This document shows positions 53,336 through 62,018 of a stretch of DNA of 64,000 nucleotides, piece by piece. The position numbers and the translations under genes were made by a program. The notes beneath the pieces were generated by a model. The model ran no database searches. It was not told the DNA's origin and was given only the letters and a program-made list of their open reading frames with translations. The DNA comes from a virus: positions 1 through 64,000 of IMG/VR virus record IMGVR_UViG_3300025872_000040, one strand, 5' to 3'. How positions within the stretch are numbered: position 1 is the stretch's first letter; every line of letters begins with the position of its first letter.

Positions 53336-53343
53336 TATTTATC
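53336..53343 (-). promoter_or_regulatory. Late promoter GATAAATA for the heptose-type operon
   Basis: On the minus strand the box lies about 36 bases before the HldE-like ATG and faces the plus-strand TATAAATA with a 9-base gap. This is the same geometry as at 26736-26760. Confidence 0.65.
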
Positions 53344-53363
53344 GCTTTACAGAAGAGGCTCAG

Positions 53364-54101
53364 ATGGCCGTTCCCACTACCAGAGAAGAGTTCAAGCTCA
53401 ACTGCCTCCGCCGCTGCGGTTACCCAGTTATCGAGATCAACGTCGACGACGACCAGATAGAGGACCGAATCGACGAGGCCCTGTCTAAGTACTGGGACTA
53501 CCATTTTGACGGTACAGAAAAATTATACTACAAGTACGAGCTAACGTCAACTGATATTGATAACCAGTACATAACTATTCCTGAGAACATCATCGGGGTG
53601 GTCAACCTCTTTGACATCGGAAGCTCGCTCAGTACCAACAACCTGTTCAACATCAGGTACCAGATAGCCCTGAACGACCTCTACACGCTGACCTCGACCA
53701 GCATGGTCCCGTACTACATGGCCATGCAGCACATCCAGCACCTGGAGCAGCTCTTAGTAGGAAAGCAGCCGATCAGGTACAACCGCCACAGGAACAGGCT
53801 CCACATCGACATGGACTGGAAGAAGGTGGACGTCGGTTACTTCATCGTCGCCGAGTGCTACCAGATCGTAGACCCGACCGAGTTCACCAACGTCTGGAAA
53901 GACACCTGGCTCCAGAAGTACGCGGCGGCCCTCATCAAGAGGCAGTGGGGAACCAACCTGACCAAGTTCAGCGGAATGGTCTTGCCAGGTGGCGTGACCT
54001 TCAACGGCGAGAAGATCTACGACGACGCAAACGCGGCGGTAGAGAAGATAGAGGCCGAGCTTCTAGACTACTCGCTTCCAGTCTCAGACATGATAGGCTG
54101 A
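53364..54101 (+). CDS. 13: Neck protein gp13
   Basis: The 245-residue protein starts AVPTTREEFKLNCLRRCGYP and VIEINVDDDQIEDRIDEALS, the standard opening of T4-type gp13 head-completion proteins. A YHFDGTEKLYYKYELTSTDI segment follows, with ITIPENIIGVVNLF and a WKDTWLQKYAAALIKRQWG helix further on. gp13 binds the portal vertex with gp14 and seals the filled head before tail joining. T4 gp13 is 309 residues. It begins the run 13-14-15-16-17, in T4 order. AGAAGAGG upstream is the ribosome site. Confidence 0.9.
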   Translation: MAVPTTREEFKLNCLRRCGYPVIEINVDDDQIEDRIDEALSKYWDYHFDGTEKLYYKYELTSTDIDNQYITIPENIIGVVNLFDIGSSLSTNNLFNIRYQIALNDLYTLTSTSMVPYYMAMQHIQHLEQLLVGKQPIRYNRHRNRLHIDMDWKKVDVGYFIVAECYQIVDPTEFTNVWKDTWLQKYAAALIKRQWGTNLTKFSGMVLPGGVTFNGEKIYDDANAAVEKIEAELLDYSLPVSDMIG

Positions 54102-54107
54102 TTCTAG

Positions 54108-54839
54108 ATGGTCACCTCGACGTTCTTCAACAACTACAACAACTTTGCTGAGCAGGGTCTCATCGAGGACTTGATCGTCGAGAGCATCAAGATCTACGGA
54201 ACCGACATCTACTACATGCCTAGAAGGAACGTTAACGTCGACGGCGTCCTGAACGAGCCTGAGTACTACGTGCTGCAGGACTACTGCATGCTCGAGATCT
54301 ACATAAAGAACACTCAGGGCTTTGAGGGCGAGGGTGACTTCATGTCGAAGTTCGGTCTCGAGGTCCGCGAGGAGCTCACGGTCAGCGTCGCCAGAAGGTC
54401 GTGGCTTCAGGACCTAGGACAGCAGTTCGGTTTCATAAGGCCTCGAGAGGGAGACGTCATCTACATGCCAATGACGCAGGACCTGTTCAGCGTCAGGTTC
54501 GTCGAGGACAAGTCTGTCTTCTACCAGATGGGCGCGCTGCAGATGTGGGACCTCTACCTCGAGAAGTTTGAGTACTCCAACGAGGTGTTCAACACCGGGG
54601 TGCCGGAGGTCGACAACGCCGGTAACGCCTACGCGACTGACACGCTTCTCAACCTTGTCACCGAGAGCGCTCTTGACAGGATAACCACGGAGTCTGGAGA
54701 CTTCATCGACCTCAACGAGGTGGAGGCTTCGCTCGACCTTCTAGATCCTAACGCTCAGAACGACGAGTTCCAGACCGAGTCGAACAACATACTTGACTTC
54801 ACTGAAAAAGACCCGTTCAGTGAGGGAGGAATCTACTAA
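54108..54839 (+). CDS. 14: Neck protein gp14
   Basis: The 243-residue protein is near T4 gp14 in size (256). It contains EQGLIEDLIVESIKIYGTDI, YYMPRRNVNVDGVLNEPEY and SKFGLEVREELTVSVARRSW, then GDVIYMPMTQDLFSVRFVED; these are the familiar gp14 segments. It works with gp13 at the head-tail connection. It follows gp13 by 6 bases, and its stop overlaps the gp15 ATG (TAATG). Confidence 0.9.
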   Translation: MVTSTFFNNYNNFAEQGLIEDLIVESIKIYGTDIYYMPRRNVNVDGVLNEPEYYVLQDYCMLEIYIKNTQGFEGEGDFMSKFGLEVREELTVSVARRSWLQDLGQQFGFIRPREGDVIYMPMTQDLFSVRFVEDKSVFYQMGALQMWDLYLEKFEYSNEVFNTGVPEVDNAGNAYATDTLLNLVTESALDRITTESGDFIDLNEVEASLDLLDPNAQNDEFQTESNNILDFTEKDPFSEGGIY

Positions 54840-55684
54840 TGCTAGGACATAACTTCTACCACGGTCTGACCAGGAAGTACGTCATCCTCTTTGGTACTCT
54901 CTTCAACGACATCTACATATACAGGCAGGACACGCAGGGCGGCGGAAACACTCAGAAGATAAAAGTTCCGATAGCGTACGGACCTCGAGAGAAGTTCCTG
55001 GCTCGCGTCAACGAGGACCCGACCATCAACAGGCCGGTGGCGATCAGGCTGCCTAGGATGGGGTTCGAGATCACCGGCATCAACTACGCTCCGAACAGGG
55101 CTATCTCTAGGGCCGGAAAGTTCAAGTCGAAGATACTCGCCGACGACGAGACGCAGTACTCGAACGTATTCAACCCGTCGCCTTACGACATCAACTTCCA
55201 ACTGTCGATCATGGTGAAGACTAACGAGGACGGCTCGAGGATAATCGAGCAGATCCTTCCTTACTTCAGGCCGGAGTTCAGCATCACAGCAAAGCTCCTG
55301 GACGACTTCCCAGACCTTAAGCTTGACATACCGGTAGTTCTAAACTCGGTGTCTCTCGACGACACCTATGACTCCGACTTCCTGTCAAGGAGAAGTCTGA
55401 CGTTCGTTCTAGACTTCACGATGAAGGCCATGTACTTCGGTCCGGTCATACAGGAGAAGATCATCAAGGTCGCGCAGGTTCCAGTCTACACCGACGCGGC
55501 GATTCAAGCGGACATACAGGCAGACCCACCGACCCAGTACAGTCAGAAGGTCACCACTCAGCCAGGTCTGACCGCCGAGGGTCAGCCAACCACCGTGCTC
55601 GCCGACAGCATAGACCCGCTGCTGATCGACGAGGTAGATAACTATGCATACATCGTGACCACGGAGGAACCTAATGTCGCGTGA
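54839..55684 (+). CDS. 15: Tail completion and sheath stabiliser gp15
   Basis: The 281-residue protein matches T4 gp15 (272) across its length: NFYHGLTRKYVILFGTLFND, IYRQD, VPIAYGPREKFLARV, LPRMGFEITGINYAPNR, FNPSPYDINFQLSIMVKTNE, IIEQILPYFRPEFSITAKL and FLSRRSLTFVLDFTM. gp15 caps the finished tail and docks it to the neck. The C-terminal 60 residues are a variable, Thr/Gln/Pro-rich tail. It overlaps gp16 by 11 bases. Confidence 0.93.
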   Translation: MLGHNFYHGLTRKYVILFGTLFNDIYIYRQDTQGGGNTQKIKVPIAYGPREKFLARVNEDPTINRPVAIRLPRMGFEITGINYAPNRAISRAGKFKSKILADDETQYSNVFNPSPYDINFQLSIMVKTNEDGSRIIEQILPYFRPEFSITAKLLDDFPDLKLDIPVVLNSVSLDDTYDSDFLSRRSLTFVLDFTMKAMYFGPVIQEKIIKVAQVPVYTDAAIQADIQADPPTQYSQKVTTQPGLTAEGQPTTVLADSIDPLLIDEVDNYAYIVTTEEPNVA

Positions 55685-56051
55685 CGTAATTGCTAACTCT
55701 CTCAACATGACTCCCATGTCCGTGGAGGATCCGATCCCGGTCGACCACGTCGAGGACGACTACGACTTCGCTAGAAAGAACCTAAGAGACGTCATCCATC
55801 GCGGAGCGTCTGCCCTAGAGGACATCATCGACATAGCCCAGCAGAGCGAGTCACCTCGAGCCTACGAGGTCGTGTCGACACTCATCGGTCAGATAACCGA
55901 CGCCAACAAGAAGCTTCTAGAGCTGGCAGCCCAGAAGAAGAAGCTTCAGGACGAGAAGCAGTCGGACGGACCATCGACCGTCAACAACAACCTGTTCGTC
56001 GGAAACTCCACCGAGCTTCTAAAGATGCTCAAGGCCAAGGCGAATGAGTGA
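55674..56051 (+). CDS. 16: Small terminase subunit gp16
   Basis: The 125-residue protein has the gp16 layout: an acidic VDHVEDDYDFARKNLRDVIH start and a central coiled coil (SALEDIIDIAQQSESPRAYE; LIGQITDANKKLLELAAQKK) that forms the ring in family members. The end reads STVNNNLFVGNSTELLKMLK. It regulates gp17 during DNA packaging. It is somewhat shorter than T4 gp16 (164), with a reduced N-terminal part. Overlaps on both sides (11 and 8 bases) show tight coupling. Confidence 0.88.
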   Translation: MSRDVIANSLNMTPMSVEDPIPVDHVEDDYDFARKNLRDVIHRGASALEDIIDIAQQSESPRAYEVVSTLIGQITDANKKLLELAAQKKKLQDEKQSDGPSTVNNNLFVGNSTELLKMLKAKANE

Positions 56052-57669
56052 CATCTACCTCGGCAACAACAACCTAAAGCGCGCCGGCGTCGTAATAGAC
56101 TTTAAGAGGGAGCAGATCGAGGAGTTCATAAAGTGCTCCCAGGATCCCGTCTACTTCTGCGAGAACTACGTCAAGATCGTCAGCGTCGACAAGGGTCTGA
56201 TCCCGTTCGTCCCTTACGAGTATCAGAAGACCATGTTCAAGCAGATAGTGGGCAACAGGTTCACCATCTGCAAGATGCCTCGCCAGGTCGGTAAGACCAC
56301 CGGAGTCGTCGGTCTCCTCCTGTGGTACGTTCTCTTCAACGAGAACTACAGCATCGCAGTCCTGGCCAACAAGGAGAAGCAGTCCAGGGAGATCTTAGGT
56401 CGCGTCCAGCTGGCCTACGAGTGGCTTCCTAAGTGGCTGCAGCAGGGCATCGTCGAGTGGAACAAGAGCAACATAGTCCTCGAGAACGGCTCGAAGATAA
56501 TGGCCTCGTCCACCTCCTCGAGCGCCATCCGTGGACAGTCCTACAACATGGTGTACCTCGACGAGTTCGCGTTCGTACCCAGGAACATCCAGGACCAGTT
56601 CTTCGCCTCGACCTTCCCGACCATCTCGTCCGGTCAGACCAGTAAGGTGGTGATCACCTCTACCCCCAATGGCATGGACTTGTTCCACAAGCTCTGGGTA
56701 GACTCGGAGCACGACAGGAACACCTACGTCAGGGTAGACGTCCACTGGTCAGACGTCCCAGGTCGCGACGAGGCCTGGCGAGACGAGATGATCAGGAACA
56801 CCAGCGAGCAGCAGTTCAAGCAGGAGTTCGAGTGCGAGTTCCTCGGATCGACCAACACCCTCATCTCAGGATCTTATCTCTCTAAGATGGTTTTCTACCC
56901 TCCGATCGAGTCGAAGAACGGGCTAGACATATACGAGAGGGCTAAGAAGGACCACACCTACGTCTGCGCCGCCGACACCAGTCGAGGGGTGGGACTGGAC
57001 TACTCGGCCTTCGTCATAGTCGACGTCACCGAGTTCCCGTACAAGATGGTGGCCAAGTTCAGGGACAACATGATGGAGCCGGTACTGTTTCCGACCCTCA
57101 TCATAAATACGTGTCGGCACTACAACGACGCCTACGTCTTGGTGGAGGTCAACGACAACGGCCAGCAGATCGTCGACATGCTCTACATGGAGTTCGAGTA
57201 CGAGAACGTTGTCATGACCCAGCCTAACCCAAAGGTGGGCGTAAGGGCCAACTCGGAGGGTGGAAGAAAGACCCGCTTAGGAGTAAAGACCACGGCCACG
57301 GTCAAGAAAGTCGGCTGCTCTAACTTCAAGTCCCTGGTCGAGAACAACAAGCTGTTCATACCGGACTACGACACCATACAGGAGCTGGCCTCCTTCATAG
57401 CCGTAAACTCCTCCTTCCAGGCCGAAGAGGGGAAACATGACGACTTGGTCATGTGTCTGGTCCTGTTCTCGTGGCTGGCTAACCAGCAGTACTTCAGGGA
57501 CCTGACTAGCCTAGACTACAGGAAGCACATAGCGCTAGACAATGAGAGATTTATAGAGGAACAATTGACACCGTTTGGAATGATCGAGGACGGCCGGGAC
57601 GAGTACCAGGATGACAACGGGTACAGAATCATTGACTCCAATAGCTTTGATAGGGATCTCCTCCTATAA
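56044..57669 (+). CDS. 17: Large terminase subunit gp17 (packaging ATPase and nuclease)
   Basis: The 541-residue protein has Walker A at about 80-86 (PRQVGKTT, Lys84), Walker B at about 170-174 (VYLDE, Asp173/Glu174) and a coupling VVITSTPNG motif. The C-terminal RNase H-like nuclease has AADTSRGVGLDYSAFV (Asp311), VLVEVNDNGQQI and HDDLVMCLVLFSW, supplying the acidic residues. It powers DNA translocation into the head and cuts the concatemer. No intron or intein is inserted. T4 gp17 is 610 residues. The gene overlaps gp16 by 8 bases and ends before the gp18 promoter. Confidence 0.95.
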   Translation: MSDIYLGNNNLKRAGVVIDFKREQIEEFIKCSQDPVYFCENYVKIVSVDKGLIPFVPYEYQKTMFKQIVGNRFTICKMPRQVGKTTGVVGLLLWYVLFNENYSIAVLANKEKQSREILGRVQLAYEWLPKWLQQGIVEWNKSNIVLENGSKIMASSTSSSAIRGQSYNMVYLDEFAFVPRNIQDQFFASTFPTISSGQTSKVVITSTPNGMDLFHKLWVDSEHDRNTYVRVDVHWSDVPGRDEAWRDEMIRNTSEQQFKQEFECEFLGSTNTLISGSYLSKMVFYPPIESKNGLDIYERAKKDHTYVCAADTSRGVGLDYSAFVIVDVTEFPYKMVAKFRDNMMEPVLFPTLIINTCRHYNDAYVLVEVNDNGQQIVDMLYMEFEYENVVMTQPNPKVGVRANSEGGRKTRLGVKTTATVKKVGCSNFKSLVENNKLFIPDYDTIQELASFIAVNSSFQAEEGKHDDLVMCLVLFSWLANQQYFRDLTSLDYRKHIALDNERFIEEQLTPFGMIEDGRDEYQDDNGYRIIDSNSFDRDLLL

Positions 57670-57680
57670 TTCTACCAATT

Positions 57681-57688
57681 GATAAATA
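57681..57688 (+). promoter_or_regulatory. Late promoter GATAAATA for gp18
   Basis: The box lies in the 69-base gap between gp17 and gp18, 58 bases before the ATG. A strong ribosome site (AAAAGGAGA) stands 7 bases before the start, fitting a highly expressed gene. Confidence 0.6.
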
Positions 57689-57738
57689 AACGAGTAAGAA
57701 AAGAATTGAAAACGTTCTTATCATAAAAGGAGATCACA

Positions 57739-59838
57739 ATGCCATTTCAGGTTTCACCGGGCGTAAATGTCTCTGAGATTGACCTTACTACGATCGTCCC
57801 TGCAGTATCCACCACAGAGGGTGGTATCGCGGGTGTCTTTCGCTGGGGTCCAATCGAAGACCGCCAACTAATAAGCAACGAGGATGAGCTCGTCCGCTCG
57901 TACGGCAAGCCGGACGACAACAACTACGAGACCTTCTTCACTGCAGCATCGTTCCTAGCCTACGGTAACAAGCTGTACGTCTCTCGCGCCGCGGCGTCCA
58001 ACGCCTACAACGCTAGGGCAAACACCGCTGGTACCGCTACCTCTGTCCAGATCAAGAACAAGGTAGCCTTCGAGACGTTCACCCCGGACGCCAACGTCAC
58101 TTTCTACGCTAAGTACGCAGGCGCCCTCGGTAACTCTCTCAAGGTCTCGGTCATCGACAGTGAGGCAGCATACCACAGCCTCATCTTTGGAGACACGACT
58201 TCTACGGTATCAGTAGTTGGCGACTCTACTGCCGCCGGCGACGGTACGGTTCCAGTAGCAAACGGCATCTTTGCAGACGCCAACAGCATCTTGCAGGTTA
58301 CTGGTACGGTCGGAAGCGCGAACCTAACCGTCGTCATCAGTAGCACAAGCAGCACTACTGCTAACACGGACTACCAGACCCTTCTGACCAAGCTTACCGT
58401 AGGTGACTACATCCGCGTCGGTGACTCGACTGTCGGCTATCAGGACATGAAGATCAAGGCTCTGAACACGGTTCCGGCTTCAAACACTGCTACCGCTATC
58501 ACAGCGATCATCAACTGTGAGAACATATTCGGTCTGTCCGGCAACGTCACGATGAACGACAAGTTCATTCGCTACTGGGAGTTCTACAACACCGTCGACG
58601 CCCCTCCAGGACAGTCGGCTTACATACAGAACAACACTACCAGCACCGTCAAGGACGAGATGCACATCGTTGTCGTCGATGCTGACGGCAAGTGGACAGG
58701 TATCAAGGGCACTATCCTTGAGGCTTGGGAAGGTCTCTCTCGCGCTACCGACGCTAAGTCGGAGCAGGGTGGAACCCTTTACTATAAAGAAGTTCTCAAG
58801 AACGGTTCAAGATACCTCTACGCTGGATCTAACAGGTCTGGGTCGGCTACAGGCACTGCTGCCGCTCTTACGGCTTCAACAAACACCAAGCCTCTCTCGG
58901 CAGTCATGTCTGACGGCACCGACGGTGTGTCTGAGACTGCGATCTCGGTGTCTGCTCTCGCCAATGCCTACGACCAGTTCAAGTCAGCTGAGGACGTCGA
59001 CATCAGTCTAGTTCTGGCTGGTAAGGCGATCGGAGGCACCAACGGAGAACAGGTAGCCAACTACCTCATCGACAACATCGCTGAGTTCCGCAGGGACTGC
59101 GTGGTGTTCGTATCTCCTGACGTTAACGACGTGGTCAACAACGTCGGTGAGGAAGTCGAGGCTCTCGTTGCTTTCCGCGACGGACTTCGCTCGACCTCAT
59201 ACGCGGTCATGGACAGCGGCTACAAGTACATGTACGACCGCTACAACGACAAGTATCGCTACGTACCTCTGAACGGCGACACCGCCGGTCTCTGCGTTCG
59301 TACCGACGACCTCCGCGACCCTTGGTTCTCACCGGCCGGCTTCAACCGCGGTCAGATCAAGAACGTGGTTCGTCTGGCCTACAATCCAGACAAGGCCGAC
59401 CGCGACGTCCTCTACAAGAAGGGCATCAACCCGGTCGTCACCTTCCCTGGTCAGGGCACCATTCTCTACGGAGACAAGACTCTCCTGGCCAAGCCGTCGG
59501 CTTTCGACAGGATCAACGTCCGCCGTCTCTTCATCGTTCTTGAGAAGTCGATCGCGACCTCTGCTAAGTTCACCCTGTTCGAGTTCAACGACGAGTTCAC
59601 CAGGGCGACCTTCAAGAACCTGGTTGAGCCGTTCCTTCGCGACGTGCAGGGAAGGCGCGGTATCTATGACTTCAAGGTGGTCTGCGACACGACCAACAAC
59701 ACCCCTGAGGTCATCGACCGCAACGAGTTCATTGGCGACATCTATATCAAGCCTGCTCGCTCCATCAACTTCATTCAGCTCAACTTTGTGGCTGTGAGGA
59801 CGGGCGTGCAGTTTGAAGAAGTCGTCGGCAGGTTCTAA
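57739..59838 (+). CDS. 18: Tail sheath protein gp18
   Basis: The 699-residue protein (T4: 659) begins FQVSPGVNVSEIDLTTIVPA and GIAGVFRWGPIE, the hallmark sheath N-terminus. The C-terminal domain includes SPAGFNRGQIKNVVRLAYNP, KKGINPVVTFPGQGTILYGD, FDRINVRRLFIVLEKSI and FLRDVQGRRGIYDFKVVCD. These form the conserved sheath core that contracts. An outer variable insert spans about residues 110-330. Arginine is mostly CGC/CGT here (about 23 of 32), unlike in the baseplate genes. It is followed after 12 bases by the tail tube gene. Confidence 0.95.
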   Translation: MPFQVSPGVNVSEIDLTTIVPAVSTTEGGIAGVFRWGPIEDRQLISNEDELVRSYGKPDDNNYETFFTAASFLAYGNKLYVSRAAASNAYNARANTAGTATSVQIKNKVAFETFTPDANVTFYAKYAGALGNSLKVSVIDSEAAYHSLIFGDTTSTVSVVGDSTAAGDGTVPVANGIFADANSILQVTGTVGSANLTVVISSTSSTTANTDYQTLLTKLTVGDYIRVGDSTVGYQDMKIKALNTVPASNTATAITAIINCENIFGLSGNVTMNDKFIRYWEFYNTVDAPPGQSAYIQNNTTSTVKDEMHIVVVDADGKWTGIKGTILEAWEGLSRATDAKSEQGGTLYYKEVLKNGSRYLYAGSNRSGSATGTAAALTASTNTKPLSAVMSDGTDGVSETAISVSALANAYDQFKSAEDVDISLVLAGKAIGGTNGEQVANYLIDNIAEFRRDCVVFVSPDVNDVVNNVGEEVEALVAFRDGLRSTSYAVMDSGYKYMYDRYNDKYRYVPLNGDTAGLCVRTDDLRDPWFSPAGFNRGQIKNVVRLAYNPDKADRDVLYKKGINPVVTFPGQGTILYGDKTLLAKPSAFDRINVRRLFIVLEKSIATSAKFTLFEFNDEFTRATFKNLVEPFLRDVQGRRGIYDFKVVCDTTNNTPEVIDRNEFIGDIYIKPARSINFIQLNFVAVRTGVQFEEVVGRF

Positions 59839-59850
59839 TAGGAGGGAATA

Positions 59851-60402
59851 ATGGCTTTCAGCATTAACGACATCAGAAGCCAGCTTACCTTCGGTGGTGC
59901 TCGCCCCAACCTGTTTCAGGTGGCGATCACTAACCCGATCAACCCGGCAGCTGACCTCAAGGTACCGTTCATGGCAAAGGCGACTACCCTGCCTGAGTCA
60001 AACATCGGTCTCATCGAGGTACCTTACTTCGGCCGCAAGATCAAGCTGGCAGGCGACAGAACGTTCGCCGAGTGGACTACCACTATCATCAACGACGAGG
60101 ACTTCCTGATCAGGAACGCCCTCGAGCAGTGGATCAACACCATACAGTCGCCGGAGTCCAACCTCCGCGAGCTGGCTAACCCGTCGCCTCTTCTGTACAA
60201 GTCTCAGGCGACTGTTACTCAGTTCGGAAAGACCGGCGACGTGCTTCGCATCTACCAGTTCAACGGGATCTACCCTCAGACTCTCGCGCCGATCGATCTC
60301 TCTTGGGAGTCGGTCGACACGATCGAGGAGTTCCAGGTGACCTGGCAGTACGACAGCTTCGAGGTCATCGGTGGAATCACCGGGATCCCTGGTCCAGTAT
60401 AA
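59851..60402 (+). CDS. 19: Tail tube protein gp19
   Basis: The 183-residue protein (T4: 163) contains GGARPNLFQVAITNP, MAKATTLPESNIGLIEVPYF and GRKIKLAGDRTFAEWTTTII, then RIYQFNGIYPQTLAPIDLSW and TIEEFQVTWQYDSFEV. These are the conserved strands of the gp19 tube fold. It polymerises into the inner tail tube. A very strong Shine-Dalgarno (AGGAGG) precedes it. A hairpin follows the stop, so gp18-gp19 form one strongly translated unit. Confidence 0.95.
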   Translation: MAFSINDIRSQLTFGGARPNLFQVAITNPINPAADLKVPFMAKATTLPESNIGLIEVPYFGRKIKLAGDRTFAEWTTTIINDEDFLIRNALEQWINTIQSPESNLRELANPSPLLYKSQATVTQFGKTGDVLRIYQFNGIYPQTLAPIDLSWESVDTIEEFQVTWQYDSFEVIGGITGIPGPV

Positions 60403-60416
60403 TAAGTGACTCAATG

Positions 60417-60444
60417 GAGGGGCTATAAATGTATATAGCCCCTC
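60417..60444 (+). terminator. Perfect 11-bp hairpin between gp19 and gp20
   Basis: GAGGGGCTATA (60417-60427) pairs fully with TATAGCCCCTC (60434-60444) around a 6-base loop. Only a short, mixed TATACTATT follows instead of a long U-run, so termination may be partial. A late-box-like TATAAATG lies inside the stem-loop. Confidence 0.65.
60424..60431 (+). promoter_or_regulatory. Possible late promoter TATAAATG for gp20, inside the hairpin
   Basis: One mismatch from TATAAATA, 41 bases before the gp20 ATG, the same spacing as clear late promoters. The overlap with the hairpin means the DNA could act as a promoter and its upstream-derived RNA as a terminator. Confidence 0.45.
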
Positions 60445-60464
60445 TATACTATTAGGAAATCATC

Positions 60465-61979
60465 ATGGATCTGTTCGGCTTTAAGATTGTTAAGAAGAGC
60501 GACGAGGAGAAGCAACCTCTGTCGTTCGCACCGCCCGTCGAGGACGACGGCGCGGTAGTCGTCGCTGCCGGTGGCTACTACGGTACGTACGTAGACCTCG
60601 AAGGTACGACGAAGAATGAGAACGACCTGATCACCCGCTACCGCGAGATGTCGCTTCAGCCGGAGTGTGAGAGCGCGATCGACGACATCGTCAACGACGC
60701 CATCATAACTGACGAGGACGAGATAGTCACGATCAACCTAGACACCGTCGAGGTCCCTGAGAACATCAAGGAGATCATCAAAGACGAGTTTGACGAGATC
60801 AAGAAACTTCTCAACTTTGACAGCACTGCGTACGAGTTGTTCAAGCGTTGGTACATCGACGGTCGGTTGAACTATCACATACTGATAGATCCTGACAACC
60901 CGATGGACGGAATCAAGGAGCTCAGGTACCTTGACCCAAGAAAGATTAAGAAGATCAGACAGGTAGAGGCGAAGCGCAAGGGCGCGGCCACTATGAAGAA
61001 GGTCAAGGAAGAGTTCTACATCTACAACGACAGGGGCTTTGGCAAGGGTTCCGTGGCTCTTACTCAAGGTGACCACAGCAGCACTCAGGGTCTCAGGATC
61101 GCCAGAGACTCGATACTAAGCGTTACTTCGGGCCTCACAGACCAGAACAACATGGTCGTACTGTCGTACCTACATAAGGCGATCAAGCCGCTCAACCAGC
61201 TCAGGACCCTAGAGGACGCGACGGTCATCTACAGGATGTCTCGAGCTCCGGAGCGCAGGATATTCTACATCGACGTCGGTAACCTTCCTAAGATGAAGGC
61301 CGAGCAGTATCTTCGTGACATGATGGTCAAGCACAAGAACCGACTGATCTACGACGCCAGCACCGGTGAGATCAGGGACGATCGTAAGTTCATGACCATG
61401 ATGGAGGACTACTGGCTCCCTCGTCGCGACGGCAACAGGGGAACCGAGATCCAGACTCTTCCAGGCGGGCAGAACCTAGGTGAGCTCGAGGACGTTAAGT
61501 ACTTCAGAAAGAAGCTTTACAACGCCCTCAACGTTCCAGTTAGTCGTCTTGAGACTGAGACTGGGTTCAACATGGGTAGGACCAGCGAGATCTCTCGAGA
61601 CGAGGTGAAGTTCACCAAGTTCATCTCTAGGCTGAGAAAGAGGTTCTCGATCCTGTTCCTTAAGGCTCTCGAAAAGCAGCTAATCCTTAAGAACGTGATC
61701 ACTCCAGAGGACTGGCCGGATCTGCAGTACAAGATCGGCTTTGACTTCGCTAACGACAACTTCTTCGGCGAGCTCAAAGACAACGACATCCTCAAGGAGA
61801 GAATCGCGATCGCCGATGGGATACAGACCTACATCGGAAAGTACTTCTCGAACGAGTGGGTCAGGAAGAACGTGTTCAAGCAGACTGACGAGGACATCAA
61901 GAACGAGGACGCTCTGATAAAGCAAGAAACTCCCGAGATGACCCCTCTGCCTCCAGGCACGCCGCCTCAGACAGAGTAA
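60465..61979 (+). CDS. 20: Portal vertex protein gp20
   Basis: The 504-residue protein (T4: 524) contains LITRYREMSLQPECESAIDD IVND as a split motif, VNTINLD-type strands, and WYIDGRLNYHILIDPDNP. Further on come GIKELRYLDPRKIKKIRQVE, LSYLHKAIKPLNQLRTLEDA, VIYRMSRAPERRIFYIDVGN, KHKNRLIYDASTGEIRDDRK and NMGRTSEISRDEVKFTKFIS. These are strongly conserved in T4-type portals. It forms the dodecameric DNA gateway and starts head assembly. The C-terminus is Pro-rich. The ATG follows TAGGAAATCATC. Confidence 0.96.
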   Translation: MDLFGFKIVKKSDEEKQPLSFAPPVEDDGAVVVAAGGYYGTYVDLEGTTKNENDLITRYREMSLQPECESAIDDIVNDAIITDEDEIVTINLDTVEVPENIKEIIKDEFDEIKKLLNFDSTAYELFKRWYIDGRLNYHILIDPDNPMDGIKELRYLDPRKIKKIRQVEAKRKGAATMKKVKEEFYIYNDRGFGKGSVALTQGDHSSTQGLRIARDSILSVTSGLTDQNNMVVLSYLHKAIKPLNQLRTLEDATVIYRMSRAPERRIFYIDVGNLPKMKAEQYLRDMMVKHKNRLIYDASTGEIRDDRKFMTMMEDYWLPRRDGNRGTEIQTLPGGQNLGELEDVKYFRKKLYNALNVPVSRLETETGFNMGRTSEISRDEVKFTKFISRLRKRFSILFLKALEKQLILKNVITPEDWPDLQYKIGFDFANDNFFGELKDNDILKERIAIADGIQTYIGKYFSNEWVRKNVFKQTDEDIKNEDALIKQETPEMTPLPPGTPPQTE

Positions 61980-61988
61980 CGAGCTTTT

Positions 61989-61996
61989 GATAAATA
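61989..61996 (+). promoter_or_regulatory. Late promoter GATAAATA for head-core genes
   Basis: The box lies in the 39-base gap between gp20 and the next gene, 30 bases before the ATG, which has AGGAGA as its ribosome site. Confidence 0.5.
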
Positions 61997-62018
61997 AAGA
62001 AGACAGGAGATAGTTATC

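Noticed and set aside
57104-57111. CATAAATA within gp17 as a late promoter
   Set aside because: It is over 600 bases from the next gene start, inside a strong coding region, and a clear box exists at 57681.
56044-57669. Intein or intron in the large terminase
   Set aside because: Walker A, Walker B and nuclease motifs are contiguous and length is normal for the family.
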